NCBI RefSeq assembly: GCF_002844235.1
Contig: NZ_PGTS01000003.1
Coordinates: 310,001 to 374,000, forward strand
Source of the DNA: Thalassospira povalilytica
GTDB taxonomy: Bacteria; Pseudomonadota; Alphaproteobacteria; Rhodospirillales; Thalassospiraceae
Direction: 5' to 3'
Length of the DNA: 64,000 nt
Shown: piece by piece, positions 53,916-62,691 of the stretch
Layout of the letters: each line of letters begins with the position of its first letter
Numbering within the stretch: the stretch's first letter is position 1
Made by a program: the position numbers and the translations under genes
Notes under the pieces: generated by a model
Database searches by the model: none
Told to the model about the DNA's origin: nothing
Seen by the model: only the letters and a program-made list of their open reading frames with translations

Positions 53916-54356
53916 ATGAGAACCACATCGCGTCCATTCACCGACGCCCTGAACCGGCTAAAAGATGCCAATTTGCGTCCGACGCGTCAGCGTCTGGCAC
54001 TTGCGCGGCTTTTGTTTGAAAACGGGCATCGCCATGTCACGGCCGAACAGCTGCATTCCGAAGCCATGAGCAACAGCATCAAGGTGTCGCTGGCAACCGT
54101 TTACAATACATTGCATCAATTTACCGATGCCGGGCTGCTGACCGAAATCGTGATTGATCCGGGCCGGTCCTATTTCGATACCAATACCGCGCCGCATTAC
54201 CATTTCTATTGCGAGGAAGACGGGCTTTTGTCCGACATCCCGGCGGAAACGGTACAGATCGAAGGCATTCCGAACATGCCAAACGGCACCGAGCTGGCAT
54301 CGGTTGATCTGGTTTTCCGGTTGCGGCGCAATTGTTCTGCACAGGATGCTGCATAG
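53916..54356 (+). CDS. irr: Iron response regulator Irr (Fur family)
   Basis: 146-residue Fur paralogue. The helix-turn-helix LRPTRQRLALARLLF ... VSLATVYNTLHQFTDAGLL and RSYFDTNTAPHYHFYCEEDG are Irr-like; the usual HHH metal/heme motif reads HYH. No N-terminal heme regulatory motif (GCPW) is present. In alphaproteobacteria Irr represses heme synthesis and iron-using genes when iron (heme) is low. AGGGG lies 7 bases ahead. A rubrerythrin gene follows after a terminator. Confidence 0.88.
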   Translation: MRTTSRPFTDALNRLKDANLRPTRQRLALARLLFENGHRHVTAEQLHSEAMSNSIKVSLATVYNTLHQFTDAGLLTEIVIDPGRSYFDTNTAPHYHFYCEEDGLLSDIPAETVQIEGIPNMPNGTELASVDLVFRLRRNCSAQDAA

Positions 54357-54486
54357 GCCTGCTGATACCGGAATTTTGATCTGTTGGCGGCGCAATCGGT
54401 GCGTAACAGGCAGATGAAATCGGCATTCTGACCGGTGCAAATTGCCCCTGTAGCGGTTGACGATGTCGAATTTCAAGACACATAAG

Positions 54487-54524
54487 AAGGCGGCGGGATG
54501 CCATGTCCCGCCGCCTTATTTTTA
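54487..54524 (+). terminator. Rho-independent terminator of irr
   Basis: AAGGCGGCGGGA and TCCCGCCGCCTT form a perfect 12-bp stem with a 7-base loop, followed by ATTTTT. Confidence 0.92.
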
Positions 54525-54581
54525 CGCCTTTCGCGTGGTTAGTTCACAACCGATCGCCAACAATAAAAAAGGACAGCGCAC

Positions 54582-55010
54582 ATGGCGCTCAAGGGTACAC
54601 GGACCGAGAAAAATCTGCGTGCGGCCTTTGCCGCAGAAGCCCAGACAAACCGTCGTTATCTGTATTTCGCCCAGCAGGCCGATATCGAAGGCCAGAGCGA
54701 CGCGGCAGAACTTTTCAGAACTGCGGCCGAGGCCGAAACAGGCCATGCTTTCGGCCATCTGGAATTTCTTGAAACCTGTGGGGACCCGCTGACAGGCAAG
54801 GAGCTCGGGACGACCAAACTCAATCTTGAGGCCGCCCTGATGCAGGAAAAGGACGAAGCCGAAAAACACTATCCCGAAATGGCCCGGATTGCCCGCGAGG
54901 AAGGGCTTGAAGACATTGCAGCCTGGTTTGAAAGTGTGGCACGTGGCGAGGCCGCCCATGCCGAACGCATTGAACGCATGCTCGAACGGATGTCGGGTTC
55001 GGGGACCTGA
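54582..55010 (+). CDS. Rubrerythrin family protein
   Basis: 142-residue four-helix di-iron protein. The metal ligands fall in the repeated ExxR/H pattern (FAAEAQTNRRYLYFAQQAD, AEAETGHAFGHLEF, and ARGEAAHAERIERML). The C-terminal rubredoxin domain of classical rubrerythrin is missing. It probably reduces hydrogen peroxide or handles iron under oxidative stress. Downstream of irr, it is a plausible Irr target. The start has an A-rich, weak ribosome site. Confidence 0.88.
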   Translation: MALKGTRTEKNLRAAFAAEAQTNRRYLYFAQQADIEGQSDAAELFRTAAEAETGHAFGHLEFLETCGDPLTGKELGTTKLNLEAALMQEKDEAEKHYPEMARIAREEGLEDIAAWFESVARGEAAHAERIERMLERMSGSGT

Positions 55011-55037
55011 TCGTCTAGGGGTGCCGTGCCGTTCAGC

Positions 55038-55811
55038 TTATCCGTCGATCAACGCCGGATTGGATGAATTATCCTTAAGCGCCACACCGGAAAGGCCAAG
55101 CTTGCGGGCCTCAAGCATCAGATAGGCGATCTTTTCAGCGGCCTTTTTCGGGACCAGCCCGGCCGGGCGAATATTGGACACACAATTGCGATCCGCGTTG
55201 GATTTACCGCGTTTTGGCCCCCAGGTCAGATAGGCGCCAAGCGAATCCGCACTTGATAATCCCGGCCGTTCCCCGATCAGCATCACGGTCAGTTTGGCGC
55301 CCAGTGCCGCGCCGATTTCATCGCCCAGCCCGACCCGGGACTGGGTTGCCAGGGTTATCGGGGCAATCGACCAGCTATCCCCCAATCGATCAAGGATCAG
55401 TGACAGGGTGTCGGCACCATGATCATGGGTGGCGCGTGCCGAAAGACCGTCTGCCAGAATGAAGGCAACATCATACGTACCCTTATGACCTGACAGGGTG
55501 TCGTGCGACGCATCATCAAGCAACCGGCCAAGATCTGGGCGCTGCAAATAGGTCGCCCGATCCGATGCGGCGGAATGGACATCAAGAACGGGCAGGCCCA
55601 GCGATCCAAGCTTACTGCGTACGCGGTCTGGCTTAAACGCCATATGAACGGAATCACGGGCCCGCGCATGGGCCATCTGGAATTCAAGTAACCGGGCCGT
55701 TGGCAACCCGTCACCGACCCGGCCAAGACCGATCCGGGCATCGGTATGAACCCGCAAGGCGTTCCAGGGGTCGAGGCCGCTTGGAATTTTTTTGTTGGCA
55801 AGCTTGCTCAT
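55038..55811 (-). CDS. eutC: Ethanolamine ammonia-lyase small subunit
   Basis: 257 residues. EutC pairs with EutB to split ethanolamine into acetaldehyde and ammonia using adenosylcobalamin. Signatures: VHTDARIGLGRVGDGLPT, DHGADTLSLILD, LIGERPGLSSADSLGAYLTW and NCVSNIRPAGL. The start overlaps the eutB stop (ATGA). No microcompartment shell or EutA reactivase gene is nearby. Confidence 0.95.
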   Translation of the reverse strand: MSKLANKKIPSGLDPWNALRVHTDARIGLGRVGDGLPTARLLEFQMAHARARDSVHMAFKPDRVRSKLGSLGLPVLDVHSAASDRATYLQRPDLGRLLDDASHDTLSGHKGTYDVAFILADGLSARATHDHGADTLSLILDRLGDSWSIAPITLATQSRVGLGDEIGAALGAKLTVMLIGERPGLSSADSLGAYLTWGPKRGKSNADRNCVSNIRPAGLVPKKAAEKIAYLMLEARKLGLSGVALKDNSSNPALIDG

Positions 55812-57202
55812 CACGCGGCCCCCGACCATGCCAGAAGATTCTGGGCGGCCTGCCCGTCAAGCTGCGGGCGCGTACGGCCATTCTGATCAAGAATTTCCAT
55901 CTTGCGCAGCCATGCGGCAAATTCCGGTGCCGGTTCCAGTCCAAGAACCGAACGCAGATACATCGCGTCATGGAAACTGGTGCTTTGATAATTCAGCATG
56001 ATGTCATCGGCCCCGGGAACCCCGATGACAAAATTGCACCCGGCAACGCCAAGCAGGGTCAGAAGGTTATCCATATCATCCTGATCGGCTTCGGCATGGT
56101 TGGTATAGCAAACATCGCACCCCATCGGCACGCCAAGCAATTTGCCACAAAAATGGTCCTCAAGACCGGCGCGCGTGATCTGTTTGCCATCAAACAGATA
56201 TTCCGGCCCGATGAAACCGACGACGGTATTGACCAGAAGAGGGGAATATTTGCGGGCAACCGCATAAGCGCGGGTTTCCACGGTTTGCTGATCAACCCCT
56301 TCGTGGGCATCGGCGGACAAAGCCGCACCCTGCCCGGTTTCGAAATACATCACATTATTACCCACCGTGCCGCGTTTCAGTCCCTTGGCGGCATCTTCGG
56401 CCTCGGCCAGCATGGATTGGGTAATGCCAAAACTTTCATTGGCTTTCTGGCTGCCGGCAATCGATTGAAACACCAGATCGACCGGGGCATTGCGGGCCAT
56501 CACGTCAATGGCTGTCGTGACATGGGCCAGAACGCAGGATTGGGTGGGAATATCGATGCGTTCGCGGACTTCATCGATCAGTTTCAAAAGATCGATCATG
56601 GCTTCGGGGCTGTCCGTTGCCGGATTGATACCGATCACCGCATCGCCACTGCCATGCATCAGACCATCAAGGATCGATGCCGCCACGCCGGCCGGATCAT
56701 CGGTCGGGTGGTTGGGCTGCAAACGGACGGCCAGATGGCCGGGAAGCCCGATGGTATTGCGAAAGGCCGTCACCACATGGCATTTCCGGGCAACGGCAAT
56801 CAGATCCTGATTGCGCATCAGTTTGGAAACAGCCGCCACCATTTCGGGCGTCAGACCGGGCGCAAGGTTTTTGAGAACTTCGGGGGTCGCGTCATCGCCC
56901 AGAAGCCAGTCGCGAAATTCCCCGACTGTCAGGGATGCGACCGGCGCAAAGGCATCGGCATCATGATCATCGATGATCATGCGCGTGACATCATCATCCT
57001 CGTAGGGAACCAGTGCTTCTGACAGGAAGCGTTTTAACGGTACATCCGCCAGTGCAAAGCGCGCTGCAACCCGTTCTTCATCCGACCCGGCCGCAAGCCC
57101 GGCAAGCACATCGCCGGATCTAAGCGGGCTTGCCTTTGCCAACAGGGTCTTGAGATCGGGAAATGTAAAGCGTTCGAAACTGAATGGCGCGCCGGTCTGC
57201 AA
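55811..57202 (-). CDS. eutB: Ethanolamine ammonia-lyase large subunit
   Basis: 463-residue catalytic subunit with a TIM barrel carrying the cobalamin site. MHGSGDAVIGINPATDS, NESFGITQ, YFETGQGAALSADAHEG and MGCDVCYTNHAEADQDDMD are characteristic. The TTG start at 57202 has AGGAGA 8 bases upstream. eutB and eutC form a two-gene operon; acetaldehyde would be oxidised by enzymes encoded elsewhere. A hairpin lies in its leader (57262-57292). Confidence 0.96.
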   Translation of the reverse strand: MQTGAPFSFERFTFPDLKTLLAKASPLRSGDVLAGLAAGSDEERVAARFALADVPLKRFLSEALVPYEDDDVTRMIIDDHDADAFAPVASLTVGEFRDWLLGDDATPEVLKNLAPGLTPEMVAAVSKLMRNQDLIAVARKCHVVTAFRNTIGLPGHLAVRLQPNHPTDDPAGVAASILDGLMHGSGDAVIGINPATDSPEAMIDLLKLIDEVRERIDIPTQSCVLAHVTTAIDVMARNAPVDLVFQSIAGSQKANESFGITQSMLAEAEDAAKGLKRGTVGNNVMYFETGQGAALSADAHEGVDQQTVETRAYAVARKYSPLLVNTVVGFIGPEYLFDGKQITRAGLEDHFCGKLLGVPMGCDVCYTNHAEADQDDMDNLLTLLGVAGCNFVIGVPGADDIMLNYQSTSFHDAMYLRSVLGLEPAPEFAAWLRKMEILDQNGRTRPQLDGQAAQNLLAWSGAA

Positions 57203-57261
57203 GTTCTGTCTCCTGAAGCATCGATCGCATCACATGATATTTTTATGCTTGTTATCATGCG

Positions 57262-57292
57262 GTTACGGCATCATCCCAATGGATGCCGCAAC
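57262..57292. repeat. Inverted repeat in the eutB leader
   Basis: GTTACGGCATC and GATGCCGCAAC pair over 11 bases with one wobble. It lies between the end of the ABC transporter ATPase gene and eutB (both leftward), so it may terminate the former or regulate the latter. No T-tract follows. Confidence 0.55.
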
Positions 57293-57369
57293 GGGTGATC
57301 ATGATGCTTCTATGGAAACAGAAAATTCCCCAAATGCAAAGTTTTTAATCACAAAGAAACAGCGCCTGC

Positions 57370-58194
57370 CTATTGGGCAGCAAGCGGTGTTTCATTTCCC
57401 GGACCGTGAAGGATTGCCGTGCTGTGGCGGCTTTGGGCTTGGTCACTGGGGCCACGCAAAACGATATGGCGATGGCCAAGTGAATTAAGCTCGACATGGC
57501 CGTCAACCTGATAGACATCACGCAGAAGATCACTGTTGATGACATCGGCACAGGGGCCATAGGCAACCATCCTGCCATCACAGATGGCCATGGCCTGATC
57601 GCAATATTGCAATGCGTGATTCAGATCGTGAATGGCAATCAGAACAATGATGTTCTGCCCCTTGGCAACGTCGCGCATGAAAGACAGGACTTCCATCTGG
57701 CGATGAAGATCAAGGGCGGATGTCGGTTCATCCATCAACAGGATCTTGGGATCACGCACCAGTGTCTGGGCAATCGCGACCAGCTGACGCTGCCCGCCGC
57801 TGAGTTCCCCAAGGTTGCGACCCGCCAGATTGGAAATGCGCAAGGCTGCCAGAATTTCATCAATTCGTGCCAGTTCATCGGCTTTTACCCGCAGGCTGGA
57901 ACCCTGCTTGGCGGCCAGAATGATGGACTCGTACACCGACAGCACAGCTGTTGATCCGGTGTCTTGCGGCATATAGCAGATCGTGTTGCGTTCTTTGGCA
58001 ATCGCGCCAAGATCAACTGATCCCGTACCCTTTGCCAGACCGGCAATGCGTTTGAACAGGCTTGATTTGCCTGCCGCATTCGGGCCGATCACGGCGGTAA
58101 CGGTTCCGGGCTGAATGACCGGTGTGGTGATCCCTGATACCACCTGCACCTTGCCATATCGGGTGCCGATGTCATTGAGGCGAAGCGTTACCAT
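57370..58194 (-). CDS. Iron-type ABC transporter ATP-binding protein (FecE/FhuC-like)
   Basis: 274-residue ATPase: Walker A GPNAAGKSSLFKRI, signature LSGGQRQLVAIAQTL, Walker B ILLMDEPTSALDL, switch IHDLNHAL. GGAGGAAATC precedes ATG 58194, which overlaps the permease stop. Third gene of the binding-protein/permease/ATPase unit. The Fur-box-like site ahead of the operon favours a ferric-siderophore or heme substrate over cobalamin. Confidence 0.93.
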   Translation of the reverse strand: MVTLRLNDIGTRYGKVQVVSGITTPVIQPGTVTAVIGPNAAGKSSLFKRIAGLAKGTGSVDLGAIAKERNTICYMPQDTGSTAVLSVYESIILAAKQGSSLRVKADELARIDEILAALRISNLAGRNLGELSGGQRQLVAIAQTLVRDPKILLMDEPTSALDLHRQMEVLSFMRDVAKGQNIIVLIAIHDLNHALQYCDQAMAICDGRMVAYGPCADVINSDLLRDVYQVDGHVELNSLGHRHIVLRGPSDQAQSRHSTAILHGPGNETPLAAQ

Positions 58195-59249
58195 GATTTC
58201 CTCCGACTTGCGAAAATCAGCGAGAAGAAGAAGGGCACGCCAACAAGGGCGGTAATCACCCCGATCGGCAGGATCGCACCCGGGATCAGAAGTTTGGACA
58301 AAACCGACGTCGCCGACAGGATCAAGGCCCCGCACAGAACCGATGCCGGCAGGAAGAAGCGTTGATCTTCGCCCACCAGCATGCGGGCAATATGCGGACC
58401 GACAAGGCCGATAAAGCCGATGGTGCCCACAAAGGAAACCGGAATTGCGGCCAGCATGCTGACAATCAGCATGGTGCGTAGACGAAGCCCCTGCACATTC
58501 ACGCCAAAGCTTTCTGCCTTGGCATCACCAAGTCGGAGGGCAGTCAGGGCCCATGCCTGGCGCACGAACAGCGGCAGTGCAATCGCAACCGCAATCGCGG
58601 TGACCGCAACCTTGGTCCAGGTTGCCTTGACCAGACTGCCCATGGTCCAGAACACCACAGCAGCCAGTGCCTGTTCACTGGCAAGATATTGCAGCAATGC
58701 CAGAAGCGCGTTGAAGGTAAAGACCAGCGCAATACCCAAAAGCACGATGGTTTCAACCGTAACACCGCGCAGGCGGCTGAAGAAATGAATGATCAGTGCG
58801 GTTGCCATGGCCATGACAAAGGCATTGATCGGAATAATTAAATCAACAAATGCCGGCAGCAAAGCCACGCCAAGCACCAGCGCTAGGGCCGCACCAAATC
58901 CGGCAGCAGCCGAAATGCCCAGCGTAAACGGGCTGGCCAGCGGGTTGGCAAGAATGGTCTGCATCTGGGCACCGGCAGTGGAAAGAGCCGCCCCCACGGT
59001 CAAGGCCATCAGTGCGATCGGCATGCGGATATCCCAGATCACAACACGCAGCTGATCACTGGCCGACCATGGATCAATCAGGGTGGCAATCACGTCCGAT
59101 AACGGATAATTCGCAGGTCCGGTTGCCAGATCAATCGCAAAGGACAGAAACAGCGCGCAGCCCATGGCAACCAGGATCAAAAAACGACGCAAGGAGCGCG
59201 CTTTGTAATGCGCGCTCCCGGCTTCAATAGAAATCTGTTTTGTGGTCAT
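58188..59249 (-). CDS. FecCD family ABC transporter permease
   Basis: 353-residue inner-membrane permease with about ten hydrophobic segments. FecCD/BtuC motifs include LRVVIWDIRMPIALMALTVG, GAQMQTILANPLASPFTLG and FVGTIGFIGLVGPHIARMLVG. The start overlaps the binding-protein stop, and the stop overlaps the ATPase start. Confidence 0.94.
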   Translation of the reverse strand: MTTKQISIEAGSAHYKARSLRRFLILVAMGCALFLSFAIDLATGPANYPLSDVIATLIDPWSASDQLRVVIWDIRMPIALMALTVGAALSTAGAQMQTILANPLASPFTLGISAAAGFGAALALVLGVALLPAFVDLIIPINAFVMAMATALIIHFFSRLRGVTVETIVLLGIALVFTFNALLALLQYLASEQALAAVVFWTMGSLVKATWTKVAVTAIAVAIALPLFVRQAWALTALRLGDAKAESFGVNVQGLRLRTMLIVSMLAAIPVSFVGTIGFIGLVGPHIARMLVGEDQRFFLPASVLCGALILSATSVLSKLLIPGAILPIGVITALVGVPFFFSLIFASRRKSW

Positions 59250-60379
59250 CAGTTTGTCGCGGAATCCGTAACCGAGATGAAATAACCCGGCTGGTAATCA
59301 AGCGGCAGGAAGCGGTCATGCAATTCCTTGAAGGTCGCTTCGGCGTCTAGATCGGCAAACAGGTCCGGGTGGAACCATTTGGCCATCTTTTCGATGACAA
59401 CGAACTGATACGGGCTGTTGTAGAACTGGTGCCAAACAGCGTGAATCTGACCGTTTTCAACAGCCTTGATGCCGGTGAATGCCGGACGTTCCATCAGGCC
59501 AACCAGTTTGCGGCGTGCTTCGACCATATCGGCATCCGGGCCAAGACCGACCCATGCACCGCCCGGGGAATAGGCTTCCCAGCTGGCACCGGTGCCAACG
59601 AACTGATCGGGATTGGATGCCACAACCTGTTCTGGGTTGATGGTGCCAAAGGTGCCCGGAATGATCGCGGCTGCGATATTTACGCCACCGGCCATTTCAA
59701 CCATGGTGCCGAAATTCTCGTTGCCAAAGGACATGCAGCATTCTTCGGAATAGCCAGCCGCGCGCTCGATAAAGACCTGCGGCTTTTCCGGGTTTGCCTT
59801 GGCGATGCGATCAAGCACATTCTGGATGTGATCGGCACGGAACTTGATGAATTCCGCAGCACGGTCTTCCTTGCCGGTCAGCTGGCCAAGGATCTTCATG
59901 CTGGTTTCGGTGTTTTTCATCGGGGCTTCGCGGAAGTCGATATAGACCAGCGGAATACCGACAGCAGCCAGTTTGTCATCATAGCCGCCATCTTCGGTCG
60001 CGCCCTTGGCTTCAAGGTTCATGATGACGACATCGGGTTTGAGCGCGATGGCCTGTTCGACATCAAACGTGCCGTCTTTCATGCCGCCAAAGGTCGGGAT
60101 GTCATCGATGCGCGGGTATTTCGCAGCATAGATGTCATAGGTTTGCGGGTCGGCTTTTTTCAGATCGTCTTTCCAGCCGACAACACGTGCAAAGGGATCT
60201 TCGCTATCAAGCGTTGCCAGACCATAAATCAGGCGACCTTCCCCCAGAATGACGCGTTCGACCGGCAGTTCGACGGTCACTTCACGGCCGGCAACATCCG
60301 TTACCTTGACCGAGTCTGCTGCCTGTGCGGTTCCCGCGACCATCATGGCCAAGGCAGCAATAGCACCATAAAATTTCAT
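59249..60379 (-). CDS. Iron-type ABC transporter periplasmic binding protein
   Basis: 376 residues with a Sec signal peptide (cleavage near TAQA-A) and the FecB/BtuF (TroA-like) fold: VTDVAGREVTVELPVERVIL, FDVEQAIALKPDVVIM, VYIDFREAP. Captures a ferric siderophore-type ligand in the periplasm. First gene of a leftward three-gene operon behind a Fur-box-like site. A pair of cysteines (EECCMSF) in the second lobe is unusual. Confidence 0.92.
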   Translation of the reverse strand: MKFYGAIAALAMMVAGTAQAADSVKVTDVAGREVTVELPVERVILGEGRLIYGLATLDSEDPFARVVGWKDDLKKADPQTYDIYAAKYPRIDDIPTFGGMKDGTFDVEQAIALKPDVVIMNLEAKGATEDGGYDDKLAAVGIPLVYIDFREAPMKNTETSMKILGQLTGKEDRAAEFIKFRADHIQNVLDRIAKANPEKPQVFIERAAGYSEECCMSFGNENFGTMVEMAGGVNIAAAIIPGTFGTINPEQVVASNPDQFVGTGASWEAYSPGGAWVGLGPDADMVEARRKLVGLMERPAFTGIKAVENGQIHAVWHQFYNSPYQFVVIEKMAKWFHPDLFADLDAEATFKELHDRFLPLDYQPGYFISVTDSATN

Positions 60380-60428
60380 TCCCGTTCCCTCAAATTAGGA
60401 TTGCCCGAGGCACGGATTATCAGTTATT

Positions 60429-60447
60429 GAGAATGCAAATCAATATT
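60429..60447. promoter_or_regulatory. Putative Fur box in the divergent ABC transporter / methyltransferase region
   Basis: GAGAATGCAAATCAATATT matches the 19-bp Fur consensus at about 14 positions. It lies 50 bases ahead of the binding-protein gene and could also serve the divergent methyltransferase. A further AT-rich dyad (AATCATTGATTTATC) follows at about 60462. Confidence 0.58.
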
Positions 60448-60566
60448 TTTCGCAAAAATAAAATCATTGATTTATCATAAAGGTGTCATATTCACCTCTG
60501 AATTAGATAAAAACCGCAGAAAACTGCCATTCTCCGCCAGAGAAGACCCAGAGAGAACCACAAATC

Positions 60567-61364
60567 ATGAGCCAGGCCAGCAATTACAATTTGCGTGACG
60601 AGATCAAGGAATATTGGTCGATGCGGGCGGCAACATTTGATGAACAGCCCGGCCATGAAATCTTTTCCGATGCTGAACGCAGTGCCTGGCACGCGCTGTT
60701 TGAAAGGCATTTCGGGGTTGCCGATGGCCGCAAGGCACTTGATCTGGCAAGCGGTACCGGCGTGATCAGCCATCTGATGCATGATCTTGGCTTTGCCGTG
60801 ACCGGTATGGACTGGTCTGAGGCGATGCTTGAAAAGGCCCGGGCGAAATCGCGGCTTCGGGGATCGAACATCCGGTTTTTATTGGGGGATGCGGAACACA
60901 CCCTCGAAGAGGATGACAGTTACGATGTGATTGTCACCCGTCATCTCGTCTGGACGCTGGTTGATCCGGCGGCGGCCTTTGCGGAATGGTTCCGGGTTTT
61001 AAAGCCGGGTGGAAAGCTTCTTGTTGTCGATGGTGATTTTGTATCGCCGACATGGGCAACAAAACTGAACAAGGCGATGTCGGGTTTTCTCGAATCGATC
61101 GGGTTGCGCAAGCCGACCGAGCCGGTGGCGCATATGCAAACCCATCGCGACATTCTTGCCCGTGTGCATTTTTCCGAAGGTGCGCGCGCCAATGATGTTT
61201 CGGCCATGCTGGTCCGAACCGGTTTTGATCCGGTTGTTGTCGATTTCGATTTGCGCCAGATCCATGCTGCCCAGAAAAAACATATCAGTTTTGGCAAGGG
61301 GCTGGAACGCGGGGCGCAGCATCGCTATGCGATTTGCGCGCAAAAACCGGTTGCCGGTTATTGA
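60567..61364 (+). CDS. Class I SAM-dependent methyltransferase
   Basis: 265 residues. Rossmann-type methyltransferase: motif I ALDLASGTGVISHLMHDLG, acidic residue in GMDWSEAMLEKA, motif IV-like DVIVTRHLVWTL, and LKPGGKLLVVDGD. Divergent from the Fur-box ABC importer across 187 bases, so it may act on an imported metallophore or in iron-linked metabolism; substrate not recognisable. ACCAGAGAGAACC lies ahead of the start. Confidence 0.85.
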   Translation: MSQASNYNLRDEIKEYWSMRAATFDEQPGHEIFSDAERSAWHALFERHFGVADGRKALDLASGTGVISHLMHDLGFAVTGMDWSEAMLEKARAKSRLRGSNIRFLLGDAEHTLEEDDSYDVIVTRHLVWTLVDPAAAFAEWFRVLKPGGKLLVVDGDFVSPTWATKLNKAMSGFLESIGLRKPTEPVAHMQTHRDILARVHFSEGARANDVSAMLVRTGFDPVVVDFDLRQIHAAQKKHISFGKGLERGAQHRYAICAQKPVAGY

Positions 61365-61370
61365 TCGCGC

Positions 61371-61838
61371 TTATGTGTGACGCACCGGTTCGGTGACGAC
61401 ATCTGTTATCACCGAATTTGCAATGAAACAGGCTTCATGGGCGCGGTGATGCAATTCGTCCTCGGTTCCGGTGTCGGGGCGCGGTCCGGCATAGGTCACG
61501 TCAGGGCGCAGAACGACCCTGGTGATCATGGTTTTGCCATCACGGGTTTCCATGAGGCCCACAGCATCATCGGCATAACGATCAATCACCAGTCCGGCAT
61601 CGGATGCGAAATGAAGGAAAAACAGCATGTGGCAACTTGAAAGAGTTGCGACAAAGGCTTCTTCCGGATCGACATTTTCCGCAACCGAATAGGGTAAAGG
61701 CACCACATGCGGTGATGAAGATGCCGGGATTTCAAGTCCGCCATCAAACCGCCAGACATGCCCACGTGAATAGCGCCGGTCGGTGAATTTTTCGGTTTCT
61801 GCGCGTTGCCAGACAACATTTGCGCCAAAGCTGCTCAT
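61371..61838 (-). CDS. OsmC family peroxiredoxin
   Basis: 155-residue OsmC-fold thiol peroxidase acting on organic hydroperoxides. Both catalytic cysteines are present: LSSCHMLFFLHFA and HEACFIANSV. ATG overlaps the gntR stop (ATGA), so the two are cotranscribed. It is convergent with the methyltransferase 6 bases away. Confidence 0.9.
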   Translation of the reverse strand: MSSFGANVVWQRAETEKFTDRRYSRGHVWRFDGGLEIPASSSPHVVPLPYSVAENVDPEEAFVATLSSCHMLFFLHFASDAGLVIDRYADDAVGLMETRDGKTMITRVVLRPDVTYAGPRPDTGTEDELHHRAHEACFIANSVITDVVTEPVRHT

Positions 61839-62497
61839 GACGAGGTCCTGTCCGATGTCGGATGCGGATTTTGCCCCGATGTACCATCGATCGGGATCAA
61901 TGTGCCGGCCGTAATTCCGATATGGGTTGAAAGAACGTCACAGGCAGCCGCGATATCATCGGCTGAGAGTGCGGAAAGTATGCGGTTATGTTCTTCGTAA
62001 AAGACGCGGCGTGGCTGTGATCCGATCGGTTGCAGGGCATAGGCGCGTCTTGCTTCGTTGCGAAGATCGGCAATCATTTTCAAAAGCCTTTCATTGCCGC
62101 ATCCACCATACAGGGTTTGGTGGAAATCGCGGTCCAGCTCGGCAAGGGTTTCGGGGTCTTCTTCTTCGAAAAGGTCTTCGTTCAGGCGGCGCGCCTTGCG
62201 CAGATTGCTTGCCGTCAGGTTCGGTGCGGACAGCATCAGTGCATTTTGTTCAAGCGCAATGCGGATCTGGCTGAGTTCACGAACGTCTTTCGCCCGGAGC
62301 CCGACCACGGCAAGGCTTCTGTCAGGGCGCTTTTCAAGCAGGCCGGATGTCCGCAACCGTTCAAGTGCATGGCGCACCGGCTGGCGGCTGACGCCAAATC
62401 GGGCGGCCAGTTCTTCCTGTTTCAGGATCGTTCCGGGGCCAAGATGGCCGGACTGAATTTCGTTTTCCAGGGTCTGGGCGATAATGTTTGTATCCAT
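61835..62497 (-). CDS. GntR family transcriptional regulator (FCD domain)
   Basis: 220 residues: GntR winged helix (ILKQEELAARFGVSRQPVRHALERLRTSGLL in the coding frame, key core RQPVRHAL) and a helical FCD ligand domain (DRDFHQTLYGGCGNERLL, EEHNRILSALSADD). It probably controls itself and the coupled OsmC gene. ATG 62497 gives the usual start; the frame extends 14 codons upstream. Confidence 0.9.
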   Translation of the reverse strand: MDTNIIAQTLENEIQSGHLGPGTILKQEELAARFGVSRQPVRHALERLRTSGLLEKRPDRSLAVVGLRAKDVRELSQIRIALEQNALMLSAPNLTASNLRKARRLNEDLFEEEDPETLAELDRDFHQTLYGGCGNERLLKMIADLRNEARRAYALQPIGSQPRRVFYEEHNRILSALSADDIAAACDVLSTHIGITAGTLIPIDGTSGQNPHPTSDRTSS

Positions 62498-62691
62498 GGA
62501 TCCAAACTGTGTGGATTTTACTGCAAAGTCAAGCTGCAACCGCGGTTGCGCCCTGAAACCGGGGTCGCCAGGGAAACTCGTGGCGCTTATCGGATGTTTG
62601 CTCCGTTATTCGATTTTTCCCTGATCCCGACGCGTCATGCGTGTGGGTTTTTGTCTGAATGCGGGGTTGGTACGATTTGATCAGGTCGCGT

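Noticed and set aside
55700-57022. A 440-codon plus-strand frame over eutB
   Set aside because: eutB is unambiguous on the minus strand; the plus frame gives a His/Gly-rich sequence without domains.
57203-57369. Cobalamin riboswitch ahead of eutB
   Set aside because: Only a single 11-bp hairpin is seen; no B12-box-like sequence or multi-stem structure was recognised.
59369-60430. A 353-codon plus-strand frame over the iron-type binding protein
   Set aside because: Antisense shadow; it also crosses the control region with the Fur-like site.
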